The notes: generated by a model not told the origin, from the sequence alone. Shown: positions 25,595 to 35,290, numbered from the stretch's first letter. The stretch: DNA of 59,644 bases from Bacillota bacterium (GCA_021771915.1 JAETNY010000013.1:1-59644), one strand, 5' to 3'. Program-made: numbers and translations.

Positions 25595-26239
25595 TTAACC
25601 AAAAAGTTCTTTGCACATTCGCCCCAAATTCTGCACATCTTGTTCATACGCTTCCTTTTTAGAAGCATCATAAATCAAAGCTGCCGGGTGATAAAGCGGA
25701 TAAACCGGCAGATTATATTTATCCCAGACAAAAGCCTTGCCATGGTATTGCCCCACCGCCGCATTCTTGCCGACAACATAAGAAAGTGGCACGCCCCCAA
25801 GCGTCACCAACAGACGTGGCCGCAACAGGCGCAGTTCCAACTCCAGCCAGGGCGAGCAGGTTTGAACCTCCGTCAGCGTTGGCTTGCGATTAGCATAATT
25901 GCCATAAATACCGCTTTTGGAGGGACGCGTCGGCCGGCATTTAACCACATTGCTGATATAAACTTCTTCCCGTTTCAAATCTGCCAGACGCAGAAAATCA
26001 TCTAAAATACCGCCAGCCTGACCACAAAACGGCCTGCCCTCCTGGTCCTCACGTCCGCCGGGCGCTTCGCCCAGCATAAAGATAAGCGGATTTTCTCGAT
26101 ATTCACCAGCCACAGCCTGCGTGCGCGTTTCACACAAAGAACAACGCCGGCAGGCTTTCAGCGCCGCCAACCAATCATCAAAAGTCAGCGGTTTTTTTTC
26201 GGTTTGAGCCTCGGTCTGCATAATATCTTCCTGCGTCAT
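25595..26239 (-). CDS. Uracil-DNA glycosylase, family 4 (iron-sulfur type)
   Basis: 214 aa. It removes uracil from DNA to start base-excision repair. LGEAPGGREDQEGRPFCGQAGGILDDFL is the catalytic motif of family 4, and cysteines in CRRCSLC, VKCRPTR and QTCSPW fit the four 4Fe-4S ligands. YPLYHPAAL matches the H-P-A motif near the C-terminus. ATG 26239 has TAGGGTG 6 nt upstream; a later ATG is also possible. It follows argG by about 35 bp in the same direction and is probably co-transcribed. Confidence 0.92.
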   Translation of the reverse strand: MTQEDIMQTEAQTEKKPLTFDDWLAALKACRRCSLCETRTQAVAGEYRENPLIFMLGEAPGGREDQEGRPFCGQAGGILDDFLRLADLKREEVYISNVVKCRPTRPSKSGIYGNYANRKPTLTEVQTCSPWLELELRLLRPRLLVTLGGVPLSYVVGKNAAVGQYHGKAFVWDKYNLPVYPLYHPAALIYDASKKEAYEQDVQNLGRMCKELFG

Positions 26240-26273
26240 ATCAATCACCCTAATCTATCTTATTCAGTCGCAA

Positions 26274-27545
26274 TTAATCCTCAAATCCAGGCGCCACAGC
26301 CACCGGCTTGGGTTCAGCACCCGTCAGACGAGCCGCAGCCTCCTCCGGGAACAACTGCGCGCGCACCCGCATTGGCAAGGCAAAAATATTAATAAAGCCG
26401 CCAGCATCAGCCTGGTCATAAACATCGTCCTCATCAAAGGTAGCAAAATCCTGACTATACAGAGAATAGGGACTGGTAGTGCCGGCCGCGCTGATATTGC
26501 CCTTATAAAGCTTCAGGTGAACCGTACCGGTAACCGTCTTCTGAGTAGCGTCCACAAAAGCGTCCAGCGCCTCACGCAGGGGCGTAAACCAAATGCCGTC
26601 ATAAACCAGTTCCGCATAGCGCAAAGCCACGCCCTCTTTGTAATGCAAAGTCAGGCGGTCCAGACAAAGTTCCTCCAGCTTCTGATGCGCATAGTAAAGA
26701 ATGGTGCCGCCGGGAGTTTCATAAACGCCGCGAGATTTCATGCCAACCAGACGGTTTTCTACCATGTCCTCCACGCCAACGCCGTTGGCCGCGCCCTTTT
26801 CATTCAGATAATTAATCAACTCTGCCGGAGAGAAAGTCTGGCCGTCCACCTTAACAGGAATACCCTGCTCAAATTCAATCTCCAGATAGGTCGGCTCGTC
26901 CGGAGCCTGTTCCGGCGGTGTGCAGATAAGCAGCATGGAACTCTTAGGCTCATTGGCCGGGTCCTCCAAATCCATACCCTCATGGCTCAAGTGCCAGAGA
27001 TTGCGGTCCATGGAATAGTTGGTTTCCTTGGTAACCGGCAGCGGAATATCATGCGCTTCAGCATAGTCAACTTCCTGCTCACGTGATTTAATATCCCATT
27101 CACGCCAGGGCGCAATAATCTTCAAATCAGGCGCCAGCGCTTTAACCGCCGCTTCAAAACGAACCTGGTCATTGCCCTTGCCGGTAGCGCCGTGCGCAAT
27201 AGCCACAGCACCCTCTCTGCGCGCAATCTCCACCAGCCGACGGGCAATCAGCGGCCGGGCAAAAGACGTGCCCAGCAAATATTTGCCTTCATAAACCGCG
27301 CCGGCTTTCATAGTCGGGTAAATATAATCGGTCACAAATTCATCACGCAAATCTTCAATATAAAGCTTGGCCGCGCCGGTTTTAATCGCCTTTTCTTTCA
27401 GCGGCGCCAACTCTTCTCCCTGCCCAACGTCGGCGCTCATAGCAATAACGTCATAGCCATAATGCTCTTTCAGCCAGGGAATGATAATTGATGTATCCAG
27501 GCCGCCGGAATAAGCCAGCACAACCTTTGGTTTTTGTTCAGTCAT
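26274..27545 (-). CDS. argG: Argininosuccinate synthase
   Basis: 423 aa. It joins citrulline and aspartate with ATP. The PP-loop is [38 protein letters not shown] and [13 protein letters not shown] are family motifs. AAAGGAG upstream of the ATG. The C-terminus (after about 400) has an Ala/Pro-rich tail. It is the last enzyme of the arginine cluster here; argH (argininosuccinate lyase) is not in the window, so the final step must be encoded elsewhere. Confidence 0.97.
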   Translation of the reverse strand: MTEQKPKVVLAYSGGLDTSIIIPWLKEHYGYDVIAMSADVGQGEELAPLKEKAIKTGAAKLYIEDLRDEFVTDYIYPTMKAGAVYEGKYLLGTSFARPLIARRLVEIARREGAVAIAHGATGKGNDQVRFEAAVKALAPDLKIIAPWREWDIKSREQEVDYAEAHDIPLPVTKETNYSMDRNLWHLSHEGMDLEDPANEPKSSMLLICTPPEQAPDEPTYLEIEFEQGIPVKVDGQTFSPAELINYLNEKGAANGVGVEDMVENRLVGMKSRGVYETPGGTILYYAHQKLEELCLDRLTLHYKEGVALRYAELVYDGIWFTPLREALDAFVDATQKTVTGTVHLKLYKGNISAAGTTSPYSLYSQDFATFDEDDVYDQADAGGFINIFALPMRVRAQLFPEEAAARLTGAEPKPVAVAPGFED

Positions 27546-27674
27546 TAGTTTAACAGCTCCTTTGCCATTTTTCGCCTTTATTTTACAACATTTCAGGCGT
27601 ATTTACAATAGTTTTATAGAAAAAATTTATAAACACAATTCACTAAACCAGCATAAATTTAACCATACCGCACA

Positions 27675-28625
27675 TTATGCCAGTAACAAGGCCATAACCG
27701 CCATCTGGGCATAAAGCCTGTTTTCAGCTTCATCAAAAATTTCCGGGTGCGTTTCAAAAACGTCCTCAGTAATTTCCTCACCCCGGTGCGCCGGCAGACA
27801 ATGCAGCACCATAGCGCCAGGATTAGCCGCCGCCATCAGCTGTTCGTTCACCTGATAAACACCGCCGAAAACTTTCTCACGCTCGGCTTTTTCCGACTCC
27901 TGTCCCATGGAAGCCCAAACGTCAGTATAGATAACATCAGCCCCAGCCGCAGCCGCCATTGGGTCGGCCAGCACCTGCACGCTGCCGCCGCTTTCCCTGG
28001 CCGCTTCTTCCGCCGCCGCCAAAACCTGCGCGTCTGGCTGATAACCCTCCGGGCAGGCAATAACCACATGCATACCCATGCGCGCGCCGCCGTTCATCAG
28101 AGAATGAGCCATATTGTTACCATCACCAATAAAGGCCATTTTCAAACCGGCCAGCCGCCCCTTATGCTCCCGAATTGTCTGCAAATCAGCCAGAACCTGG
28201 CAGGGGTGCAGCAAATCGGTCAGACCGTTAATCACCGGAATATCCGCATAGTTTGCCAACTCCAACACAGTTTCATGGCTGAAAGTTCTAATCATCAAAC
28301 CATTCAGAAAACGGGAAAGCACACGCGCGGTGTCCTTAATCGGCTCGCCGCGGCCAATCTGCAAATCGTGGCCGGAAAGAAACAGCCCCTGACCGCCCAG
28401 ATAATAAATACCGGCCTCAAAAGAAACCCGGGTACGCGTGGAACTTTTTTCAAAAATCAGCCCCATCGTCTTACCCTGTAAATAGGAAATTGGCTGGCCA
28501 GCCTTATGCTCTGCCTTGAGATAATCGGCAACGTCCAAAAAATACTGCAAATCATCGGCTGTATAATCCAGCAGGGACAAAAAATCCCGGCCGGCGTAAT
28601 CTTTTTTCAATTCTTTTAATGCCAT
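27675..28625 (-). CDS. argF: Ornithine carbamoyltransferase
   Basis: 316 aa. It makes citrulline from ornithine and carbamoyl phosphate. The carbamoyl-phosphate loop is SSTRTRVSFE, ornithine-side motifs are HPCQVLAD and MVLHCLPAHRG. GCAGGAGG before the ATG; the start overlaps the argD stop by one base, so translation is coupled. The biosynthetic form is inferred because it sits in a biosynthetic arg cluster and there are no arcA/arcC neighbours. Confidence 0.96.
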   Translation of the reverse strand: MALKELKKDYAGRDFLSLLDYTADDLQYFLDVADYLKAEHKAGQPISYLQGKTMGLIFEKSSTRTRVSFEAGIYYLGGQGLFLSGHDLQIGRGEPIKDTARVLSRFLNGLMIRTFSHETVLELANYADIPVINGLTDLLHPCQVLADLQTIREHKGRLAGLKMAFIGDGNNMAHSLMNGGARMGMHVVIACPEGYQPDAQVLAAAEEAARESGGSVQVLADPMAAAAGADVIYTDVWASMGQESEKAEREKVFGGVYQVNEQLMAAANPGAMVLHCLPAHRGEEITEDVFETHPEIFDEAENRLYAQMAVMALLLA

Positions 28626-29821
28626 TACTGTAAAACCTCCTGCAATGCGCTGTCTAAAACGCTTATAAATTCATCGGCTTCCGCGCGGCTGATATTAAGC
28701 GGCGGAATTAAACGCAAAACACTGCCAGCCGTGCAATTTAACAGCACACCACGCTTCAGACAGGCCTGCACCACCGGCGCGCCAGGTCTGTCCAGCTGCA
28801 CGCCCAGCAGCAGACCCTGACCCCGGATTTCTGTAATACAGCTGTATTTGGCCTGCAACTCCGCCAGTCTGCTTTTAAGATAATCGCCCATAGCCGCCGC
28901 CTGACCTGGCAAATCCTGCTCCAACATTACCTGCATAACCGCCAGCCCGGCCGCGCAAACCAATGGATTGCCACCGAAAGTCGAACCGTGGTCGCCCGGT
29001 TGAAAAGCCGCCGCCACTTTATCCGTCGACAGAAACGCCCCAATCGGCGCGCCGCCGCCCAGCGCCTTAGCCAGCGTCATAATATCAGGCACAACACCGC
29101 TGTGCTGATAAGCAAAAAGTTTGCCGGTACGTCCCAGACCGGTTTGAACCTCGTCAAAAATCAGGACAATATCGCGTTCATCGCAAAGCTGGCGCAGTTG
29201 ACGCAGAAATTCCGGCTCCGCCGGAAAAACGCCGCCCTCGCCCTGCACCGGCTCCAGCATAATAGCGCAGGTTTGCTCATTCACCGCCGCCTGCAAGGCC
29301 GGCCAATCATTAAACGGCACATACGTAAAACCCGGCGCCAGCGGTTCAAAGCCATGGTGCATCTTATCCTGCCCGGTTGCCGTCAGCGTGGCCAGCGTAC
29401 GCCCATGGAAACTGCTCTGCATGGTGATAACCTGCTGACACTCCGCATGTCCACGATAAATGGCATATTTGCGCGCCAGCTTCAGCGCACCCTCATTAGC
29501 CTCCGCGCCGCTGTTGCCAAAGAAAACCTTATCAAAAGCTGAATTTTCTGCCAAAACCTCGGCCAGCTGCACCTGCGGCTCCAGCCAATAAAGATTGGAG
29601 GCATGAATAAGCCTGGCCGCCTGCTCCGCCAACGCCTTTGCCACCGCTGGGTGAGCATGCCCCAAAGCGTTTACGGCAATGCCGCCCACAAAATCCAGAT
29701 ATTTATTGCCGTCAGCGTCAAAAACATAACTTCCCTCGCCGCGCACCATAGCAATCGGCAGGCGGTTAAAAACATTCAGACAGTATTTTTGACCTTTGAC
29801 GATTATTTCTGCATTATTCAT
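28625..29821 (-). CDS. argD: Acetylornithine aminotransferase
   Basis: 398 aa class-III PLP transaminase converting N-acetylglutamate semialdehyde to N-acetylornithine. Landmarks: GNKYLDFVGGIAVNALGHAHPAV, FFGNSGAEANEGALKLARKY, SFHGRTLATL, LIFDEVQTGLGRTG, and the Schiff-base lysine in MTLAKALGGGAPIGA. The frame extends upstream to 30058, but homology begins at the ATG 29821; 29845 is an alternative start. The ribosome site is weak for both. It lies between argB and argF. Confidence 0.94.
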   Translation of the reverse strand: MNNAEIIVKGQKYCLNVFNRLPIAMVRGEGSYVFDADGNKYLDFVGGIAVNALGHAHPAVAKALAEQAARLIHASNLYWLEPQVQLAEVLAENSAFDKVFFGNSGAEANEGALKLARKYAIYRGHAECQQVITMQSSFHGRTLATLTATGQDKMHHGFEPLAPGFTYVPFNDWPALQAAVNEQTCAIMLEPVQGEGGVFPAEPEFLRQLRQLCDERDIVLIFDEVQTGLGRTGKLFAYQHSGVVPDIMTLAKALGGGAPIGAFLSTDKVAAAFQPGDHGSTFGGNPLVCAAGLAVMQVMLEQDLPGQAAAMGDYLKSRLAELQAKYSCITEIRGQGLLLGVQLDRPGAPVVQACLKRGVLLNCTAGSVLRLIPPLNISRAEADEFISVLDSALQEVLQ

Positions 29822-29897
29822 TATCTGCTTTTCTTCTTTCTTCATTATAATAATATTTTGGTTAAAAGTTTCATAGTGCCTTAAGCCGCATGGACTT

Positions 29898-30794
29898 TTA
29901 CTTATTAATGACCATGGTGCCAACACCCTCTTTGGTAAATATCTCCAGGAGGATACAGTGGAGAACGCGGCCGTCCAGAATATGCACACTGCCCACACCC
30001 TGTTTAACCGCCTGCACACAGCAATCCACCTTGGGCAGCATACCGCCGGTGATAACACCCTGGTTTTTCAGCCCCTCCACCATACGCGCCGGCAAAACTG
30101 AAATCAGCGAAGTCTTGTCATTATAATTGCGATACAGCCCCTCCACATCAGTCAGCAGCACCAGTTTTTCCGCCTGCAAGGCCGCCGCCACGCGTCCGGC
30201 CACCAAATCAGCGTTCACATTCAGGCTTTCGCCGTAACGGTCCACCGCCACCGGCGAAATTACCGGGATATAGCCCTGGTCCAACAATGAATTTAACAAA
30301 TCCACATTAACGCTTTCCACCTCGCCAACCAGACCCAAATCCATCATTTGCTGGCCGCCGTCCGGGGTGGGAATACGCGCGCGCTGTTTGTGCGCAAGCA
30401 GCAGATTAGCGTCTGCACCGGAAAGTCCCACCGCCGAGCCGCCGTTCTGATTGATATATTTTACAATGCTGCTGTTCACCTTACCGGTCAGCACCATTTC
30501 CACAACTTCCATGACGTTTTCATCAGTTACGCGCTGGCCGTTGACAAATTCAACTTTCATACGCATCTGCTCCATTACGCTGTTGATGTCCGGACCGCCG
30601 CCATGCACCAGAACCGGCCGCATGCCAACCAGCTGCATCAACACAATGTCTTTCAAAACGCCCTCTTTCAATTCCTCGCTCAACATGGCGTTGCCGCCAT
30701 ATTTAATCACCACGGTTTTGCCGTGAAAACGCTTGATATAGGGCAGCGCTTCCACCAAAATACTCGCTTTGTCGATTGCACTTATATCCTGCAT
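29898..30794 (-). CDS. argB: Acetylglutamate kinase
   Basis: 298 aa amino-acid-kinase fold: KTVVIKYGGNAM, LVHGGGPDIN, and PVISPVAVDRYGESLNVNADLVAG. The enzyme phosphorylates N-acetylglutamate, usually the arginine-inhibited step in organisms with argJ. The extended N-terminal helix (ISAIDKASILVEALPYIKRFHG) is that of arginine-sensitive hexameric forms, so feedback inhibition is likely. CAGGAGG before the ATG. Confidence 0.96.
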   Translation of the reverse strand: MQDISAIDKASILVEALPYIKRFHGKTVVIKYGGNAMLSEELKEGVLKDIVLMQLVGMRPVLVHGGGPDINSVMEQMRMKVEFVNGQRVTDENVMEVVEMVLTGKVNSSIVKYINQNGGSAVGLSGADANLLLAHKQRARIPTPDGGQQMMDLGLVGEVESVNVDLLNSLLDQGYIPVISPVAVDRYGESLNVNADLVAGRVAAALQAEKLVLLTDVEGLYRNYNDKTSLISVLPARMVEGLKNQGVITGGMLPKVDCCVQAVKQGVGSVHILDGRVLHCILLEIFTKEGVGTMVINK

Positions 30795-30856
30795 TTTTAC
30801 TTTCCTCCTGCTTCTTCGTAATTTTCAATATCTTTAAGCGCTATTGTCCAGCTGCT

Positions 30857-32140
30857 TTAACTGCGATAATCCGCGTTAATAGATACATATTCATGCGACA
30901 GGTCGCAGCCCCAGGCACGAGCGGTAAACTCCCCGGCGCCCAAATCCAACAGAATAAAAATTTCACGTTCCTGCAAAATCTGCTTGGCCGCCGCTTCATC
31001 AAACACCAAACCGCTGCCCTGACGCATCAGTTCAATTTCACCGCCGGAACTGCGCAAACGCAGATTTACGCCAGCCGGCTCAAACTCCGCGCCGGAATAA
31101 CCAGCCGCGCAGATAATCCGCCCCCAGTTAGCGTCCTCGCCGTTAAAAGCGGACTTAACCAGACTGGAGCCAACCACCGCCTTAGCCGCCAGTCGCGCAT
31201 CTGCCGCACTGGCCGCACCGCTCACCTGACAATCCAAAAGCTTGGTTGCACCCTCGCCGTCATAAGCCATCAGCCGCGCCAGCCGCGCCGCCACCAGCTG
31301 TAAAGCCTGTACAAACTGCGCAAAACCATCGCCGTCAGCCACAACTTCAGCATTGCCGGCCTGTCCATTCGCCAAAACCAGCATACTATCATTAGTGCTG
31401 GTATCGCCGTCCACAGTTACCATATTAAAACTGGCGTCCGCCGCCATTTTTACCGCTCGCTGCAAAGCGTCCGGCGCAATCTGCAAATCGGTGGTGATAA
31501 AACAAAGCATCGTGGCCATGTTGGGGTGAATCATACCGCTGCCTTTGGCCATACCGCCCACAGTAATAGTTTTACCCTGATATTGATAACTAACCGCACA
31601 CTCCTTGCGGTATAAATCCGTAGTCATAATCGCCTCGGCCGCCGCCTGAGCGCCAGCTTCCCGGGAAAGCTGCTCCGCGCAGTTTACAATGCCCTCACGC
31701 AGCACCGGCATAGGCAACTGAACGCCAATAACGCCCGTACTGCAAACCAGAACCTGCTCCGCTGCAACGCCCAAAGCCCGGCCGCCGATTGCCGCCATTT
31801 CCGCCGCATTGGCTGCGCCCTCCGCGCCAGTGCAGGCATTGGCATTGCCGCTGTTTATCACCACGGCCTGCGCCCGGCCGCCGGCCACAACCTGCCGGCA
31901 CCAGTTAACTGGCGCGGCCGCAAATTTATTCTGGGTGAAAACACCGCCAACCGCCGCTGGCGTTTTAGAGTAAATAATCGCCAAATCTTTTTTATCCTGG
32001 CCCTTTTTCAGGCCAGCATGTATACCTCCAGCCACAAAACCAGCCGCCGCCGTCACGCCGCCCTCCTGCTCGGTAATCCAATCCAGATTTTCCGGATTTA
32101 AATAACTTAATTCAATTTTATTATTCTGTACCTCGGTCAT
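30857..32140 (-). CDS. argJ: Glutamate N-acetyltransferase / amino-acid acetyltransferase
   Basis: 427 aa, self-cleaving. Thr210 in HPNMATMLCFITTD is the autocatalytic nucleophile; the precursor splits before it into alpha and beta chains. It transfers the acetyl group from N-acetylornithine to glutamate, and in bifunctional forms also uses acetyl-CoA. VFTQNKFAAAPV and NSGNANACTGAEG are family motifs, and the C-terminal SHEYVSINADYRS is well conserved. The presence of argJ explains why no argE or argA is needed. Confidence 0.96.
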   Translation of the reverse strand: MTEVQNNKIELSYLNPENLDWITEQEGGVTAAAGFVAGGIHAGLKKGQDKKDLAIIYSKTPAAVGGVFTQNKFAAAPVNWCRQVVAGGRAQAVVINSGNANACTGAEGAANAAEMAAIGGRALGVAAEQVLVCSTGVIGVQLPMPVLREGIVNCAEQLSREAGAQAAAEAIMTTDLYRKECAVSYQYQGKTITVGGMAKGSGMIHPNMATMLCFITTDLQIAPDALQRAVKMAADASFNMVTVDGDTSTNDSMLVLANGQAGNAEVVADGDGFAQFVQALQLVAARLARLMAYDGEGATKLLDCQVSGAASAADARLAAKAVVGSSLVKSAFNGEDANWGRIICAAGYSGAEFEPAGVNLRLRSSGGEIELMRQGSGLVFDEAAAKQILQEREIFILLDLGAGEFTARAWGCDLSHEYVSINADYRS

Positions 32141-32248
32141 TTTAATTAAAACTCACTCCCGTTTTTTAATATTGAAAAACTTTCTAAAAAAGTCTATTAT
32201 ATAGAAATACTTTTATTTATTACAAAAGTTTTTGTATATTTATGCATT

Positions 32249-33298
32249 TCAAGGCATCATCGGCAGCTGCTGCAAACCGGTTTTTTCATCAAAACCAAAC
32301 ATCAGATTCATATTCTGAATGGCCTGTCCGGCCGCACCTTTAACGATATTATCAATCGCCGCGCAAACCACCAGCAGTCCGGTGCGCTCGTCCAGCTTCA
32401 GGTTGATATCGCAGAAATTACTGCCAGCCACCCACCTGGTATGCGGCCAAACGTCCGGCGACAACAGACGCACAAAGTATTCATCGGCATAAAATTCCCC
32501 CCAGAGCGCACGCAGTTCAGATTGACTGACCGACCGCCGCAAATGCACATATATTGTAGATAAAATACCGCGGCTCATCGGCGTTAAATGCGGTGTGAAC
32601 AAAACGCTTGCCGCCTCGCCGGCCAACCGCCCCAACCCCTGCTCAATCTCTGGCGTGTGGCGGTGCCCGGCCACACCATAGGCATTAATGCTATCATTGG
32701 CCTCGCAGAACAGCAGATGTTTTTCTGCCTTGCGGCCAGCGCCGGTTATACCGGATTTACAATCGGCAATCACCGGCTGGCTTAAATCAGCCAAACCAGC
32801 CTTAAGCAGCGGCGCCAGCGCCAGCTGCACACTGGTAGGATAACAACCTGGATTGCCTATCAGAGAGCAGGCCGCTATCTCCTGTCGCCAAAGTTCCGGC
32901 AGACCGTAACAGGCCTGGGGCAAAAGCTGTGGTCGGGCATGCGGCTTTTTATACCACTGTGCATAAATTTCCGCGTCCTTAAAGCGAAAATCCGCCCCCA
33001 GGTCAATAACCTTAACACCCCGGCGCAAAAGTTCGTCCGCAGTTTCCGCCGAAATACCGGCCGGCAGCGCCAAAAAGGCCACATCAGCCGACTTATCCAG
33101 CTGCAAATCCTCAATCATGGCCACATTTTCCGGCAGCAAACCCAGCAGCCAGGGCGAAACCTCGTCCAGCCGGTGACCGGCGTTATCATGGCCAACCAGA
33201 CCGCAAATCTCCGCCGCCGGGTGCTGCAACAGCAAGCGCACCAACTCTCCTCCAGCATATCCGGCCGCACCCACCACCAAAGCCTTAATTTTTGTCAT
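32249..33298 (-). CDS. argC: N-acetyl-gamma-glutamyl-phosphate reductase
   Basis: 349 aa. It reduces N-acetylglutamyl phosphate to the semialdehyde with NADPH. Rossmann start VVGAAGYAGGELVRLL, catalytic Cys in IGNPGCYPTSVQLAL, and HRHTPEIEQGL are present. ATG 33298 is preferred (AGGGGG about 9 nt upstream); an ATG two codons earlier is too close. It is the first gene of the arginine operon, with a promoter at 33369-33397. Confidence 0.96.
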   Translation of the reverse strand: MTKIKALVVGAAGYAGGELVRLLLQHPAAEICGLVGHDNAGHRLDEVSPWLLGLLPENVAMIEDLQLDKSADVAFLALPAGISAETADELLRRGVKVIDLGADFRFKDAEIYAQWYKKPHARPQLLPQACYGLPELWRQEIAACSLIGNPGCYPTSVQLALAPLLKAGLADLSQPVIADCKSGITGAGRKAEKHLLFCEANDSINAYGVAGHRHTPEIEQGLGRLAGEAASVLFTPHLTPMSRGILSTIYVHLRRSVSQSELRALWGEFYADEYFVRLLSPDVWPHTRWVAGSNFCDINLKLDERTGLLVVCAAIDNIVKGAAGQAIQNMNLMFGFDEKTGLQQLPMMP

Positions 33299-33368
33299 AA
33301 GCATTTCCCCCTGTCATTATCAATCTGTCAGCGCATGTCTGACGGATAACAAAGTAATGATAAAGACT

Positions 33369-33397
33369 ATTATATACCCAAGGCAGAGGAAATGCAA
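33369..33397 (-). promoter_or_regulatory. Promoter of the arginine operon
   Basis: Minus strand TTGCAT (33392-33397), 17 bp, TATAAT (33369-33374), about 70 bp before argC. The leader contains GTCAG...CTGAC arms (about 33325-33345). No clear ArgR box (TGAATAATTATTCA-like) was found. Confidence 0.6.
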
Positions 33398-33423
33398 GCC
33401 TTTTTTGATATAATATACAAAAA

Positions 33424-33464
33424 CCGCGCATAAATATCATAAAAACTATGATATATATACGCGG
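33424..33464 (-). terminator. Hairpin at the end of the radical-SAM-like gene
   Basis: CCGCG and CGCGG arms enclose a second pair ATATCAT/ATGATAT, with a short A-rich loop. It overlaps the last codons of the gene ending at 33446, and TTTTTG follows on the minus strand. It probably insulates the arginine promoter. Confidence 0.6.
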
Positions 33465-34345
33465 TGTAAAATACTGCCGGCCGCATCGGCACAGCACATA
33501 ATTCTTTCTTTTTCCTCTGGCGGCATTTGCGTCAAAGACGGCTGACCGGGCGGCAACATTAAATGATAAGGGATATCCGGGCCATAATTCTGCGCCAGAT
33601 AGGCGGCAATTCTGGCAATGTCCTCCGGCGCATCATTCTGGCCGGGCAACAGCGGCGTCGTTACCTCCAAATGCACATCAGAAAGCGCCAGCATACGCAA
33701 CGCAAGCAGCACCTCCGCAAAAGAAACATGCATATTATTGCGATAAAAGGCCGAGTCAAATGCAAACAAATCAAAACGCACCGCGTCCACATAAGGCAGC
33801 AGTTCCTGCAAAGGACGTTGGTTCACAAAACCAGCTGTGGCCAAAATAACGCGCATATCGCATTTTTTCAGCAGCATAGCAGACTGCATCAAAAATTCAT
33901 ACCACATTAACGGCTCGGCATAAACAAAAGCCGCGCCAATACAACCCTGCTTAACCAAACTCATGCAGATGTTAGCCAAATCCCGGGGATAAAAGCTGCG
34001 CCCACTGCCAACCTCTGCGCCAAAACTTTCACGCTCGGCCTGGGGAACAAAATTGCAGCCAAAGGAGCCCAGCTTCAACACAATGCCGCCGCTGGCATAT
34101 TGCACCAGCGGCACACTTTCAATCCGACCAAACTGCAAAATAGAAAGCCAGTTATGATTGGCAGACCACAAGCGGCCGCGCCGGTTGAAACGGGTTTGGC
34201 ACCAACCGCGCTCACCAGGCGCCAGTTCACAAAAACGGGGGCAGAGGTCACAAATTAAATTGCCGTTCGGCAGACGATGCCCAAAAGCTGCCTCTCCCCT
34301 GCTTACCTGCGGTTTCTGCGCTGTTTGCAAATTTTGCATCTCCAA
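33446..34345 (-). CDS. Radical-SAM-like protein (AmmeMemoRadiSam/PflA-like) lacking the CxxxCxxC motif
   Basis: 299 aa. It aligns along its length with PflA-like AmmeMemoRadiSam radical SAM proteins: N-terminal Cys32/35/39/49 knuckle (CDLCPRFCELAPGERGWC), GSFGCNF, EPLMWYEF, DAVRFDLFAF, and HLEVTTPLLPGQND. But where family members have CNxxCxxC, only Cys97 remains; positions 101 and 104 are Pro and Glu. The standard SAM 4Fe-4S cluster therefore cannot form in the usual way. There is no frameshift; the reading frame is intact on both sides. It may be a pseudoenzyme or use the N-terminal cysteines. Start codon TTG 34345 has a poor ribosome site. Confidence 0.75.
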   Translation of the reverse strand: MEMQNLQTAQKPQVSRGEAAFGHRLPNGNLICDLCPRFCELAPGERGWCQTRFNRRGRLWSANHNWLSILQFGRIESVPLVQYASGGIVLKLGSFGCNFVPQAERESFGAEVGSGRSFYPRDLANICMSLVKQGCIGAAFVYAEPLMWYEFLMQSAMLLKKCDMRVILATAGFVNQRPLQELLPYVDAVRFDLFAFDSAFYRNNMHVSFAEVLLALRMLALSDVHLEVTTPLLPGQNDAPEDIARIAAYLAQNYGPDIPYHLMLPPGQPSLTQMPPEEKERIMCCADAAGSILHRVYIS

Positions 34346-34443
34346 TCAAGCTAAATTTATAATTAGCATATATTCGGCAAAAAACCTGCAAATCCTCTTT
34401 TATTCGCCTGGCAAAAAAATGATTAAAAGCAAATTAAATCCGT

Positions 34444-35187
34444 TTAAAACCCGGATACCGGCTGCTCACTGTAATAACTGACTATCCCCAGAAAAATGGC
34501 ATACGCCACCAGCTGCTGATAACGGCTGTCCGCCAGCAACATTTCTTCCGCCGAGTTGGAAAGAAACCCCGTTTCCACCACAATCGAGGGGATTGCCAGC
34601 TTATTTACCACATAAATATTTTCAATCGACTTCGCCACCCGGTCCGTGTTCTGTAAAACCTGAACCAGACTTTGCTGAATACTTTCAGAAAGCCCCTGCC
34701 CCTCCGTACTGCCAGCCGCAAAAAACACCTGCGCACCGCGATATTGCCGCTGCGGTATACTATTGGCCTGAATGGTAATAAACAACTCCGCTCTATTCTC
34801 CTCAGCAATTTCTACCCGACGATAAATGTCGGCACGCTTGCTGTCCGCCAAAGCCGTATCTGAAGTACGCGTTTCCACAACATTCGCCCCCACCTGCCGC
34901 AGCAAAGCCGCCACGCGTTGACTGATTGCCAGATTAACGTCTTTTTCCAAAACACCGTTAACGCCAATTGCCCCCGGGTCAAAACCGCCATGCCCGGCGT
35001 CAATCACAATCGTTTTGCCCAACAGCGCCAGCGCCAAAGCCGGCTGCGGTTCCGCCGGCTCCATCAGCCCAGCCCACCAGCCGCGCCCCAAGCCGCCCAG
35101 CAACACCAAAGCCGTGCAAAGCGCCAGCGCCCATTTTGGCCGCCGATAACGCCGATGGCGGTTAGGCCGCCATGCCCAAATCATCAT
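34444..35187 (-). CDS. CwlD-like N-acetylmuramoyl-L-alanine amidase (Amidase_3) with altered zinc site
   Basis: 247 aa. One N-terminal membrane anchor (about 18-36) and an Amidase_3 domain: VIDAGHGGFDPGA (His66), Glu81 in VLEKDVNL, and IVVETGFLSN (Glu205). The size, anchor and domain fit CwlD, which with PdaA makes muramic-delta-lactam in spore cortex. The third zinc ligand, normally His in S-I-H-x-N, is Gln140 (ITIQANS; codon CAG). That may weaken zinc binding. Clostridial CwlD already needs the helper GerS for zinc. GGAGGTG before ATG. Confidence 0.82.
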   Translation of the reverse strand: MMIWAWRPNRHRRYRRPKWALALCTALVLLGGLGRGWWAGLMEPAEPQPALALALLGKTIVIDAGHGGFDPGAIGVNGVLEKDVNLAISQRVAALLRQVGANVVETRTSDTALADSKRADIYRRVEIAEENRAELFITIQANSIPQRQYRGAQVFFAAGSTEGQGLSESIQQSLVQVLQNTDRVAKSIENIYVVNKLAIPSIVVETGFLSNSAEEMLLADSRYQQLVAYAIFLGIVSYYSEQPVSGF

Positions 35188-35262
35188 GCTTTCACCTCCG
35201 CTTACCTGCTTCTATATTTATGAAGCGCCCAGCCAAAAATGACTGAAAATTGCAGAAGAAGA

Positions 35263-35290
35263 TTGACTATTTGTTCAGATATGATATAAT
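35263..35290 (+). promoter_or_regulatory. Promoter of the TauE/SafE gene
   Basis: TTGACT (35263-35268), 16-bp spacer, TATAAT (35285-35290), 31 bp upstream of the ATG; GAGGTG ribosome site. Confidence 0.6.

Noticed and set aside
33299-33445. ArgR operator before argC
   Set aside because: No TGAATAATTATTCA-like sequence was found by eye; the region has a plain promoter.
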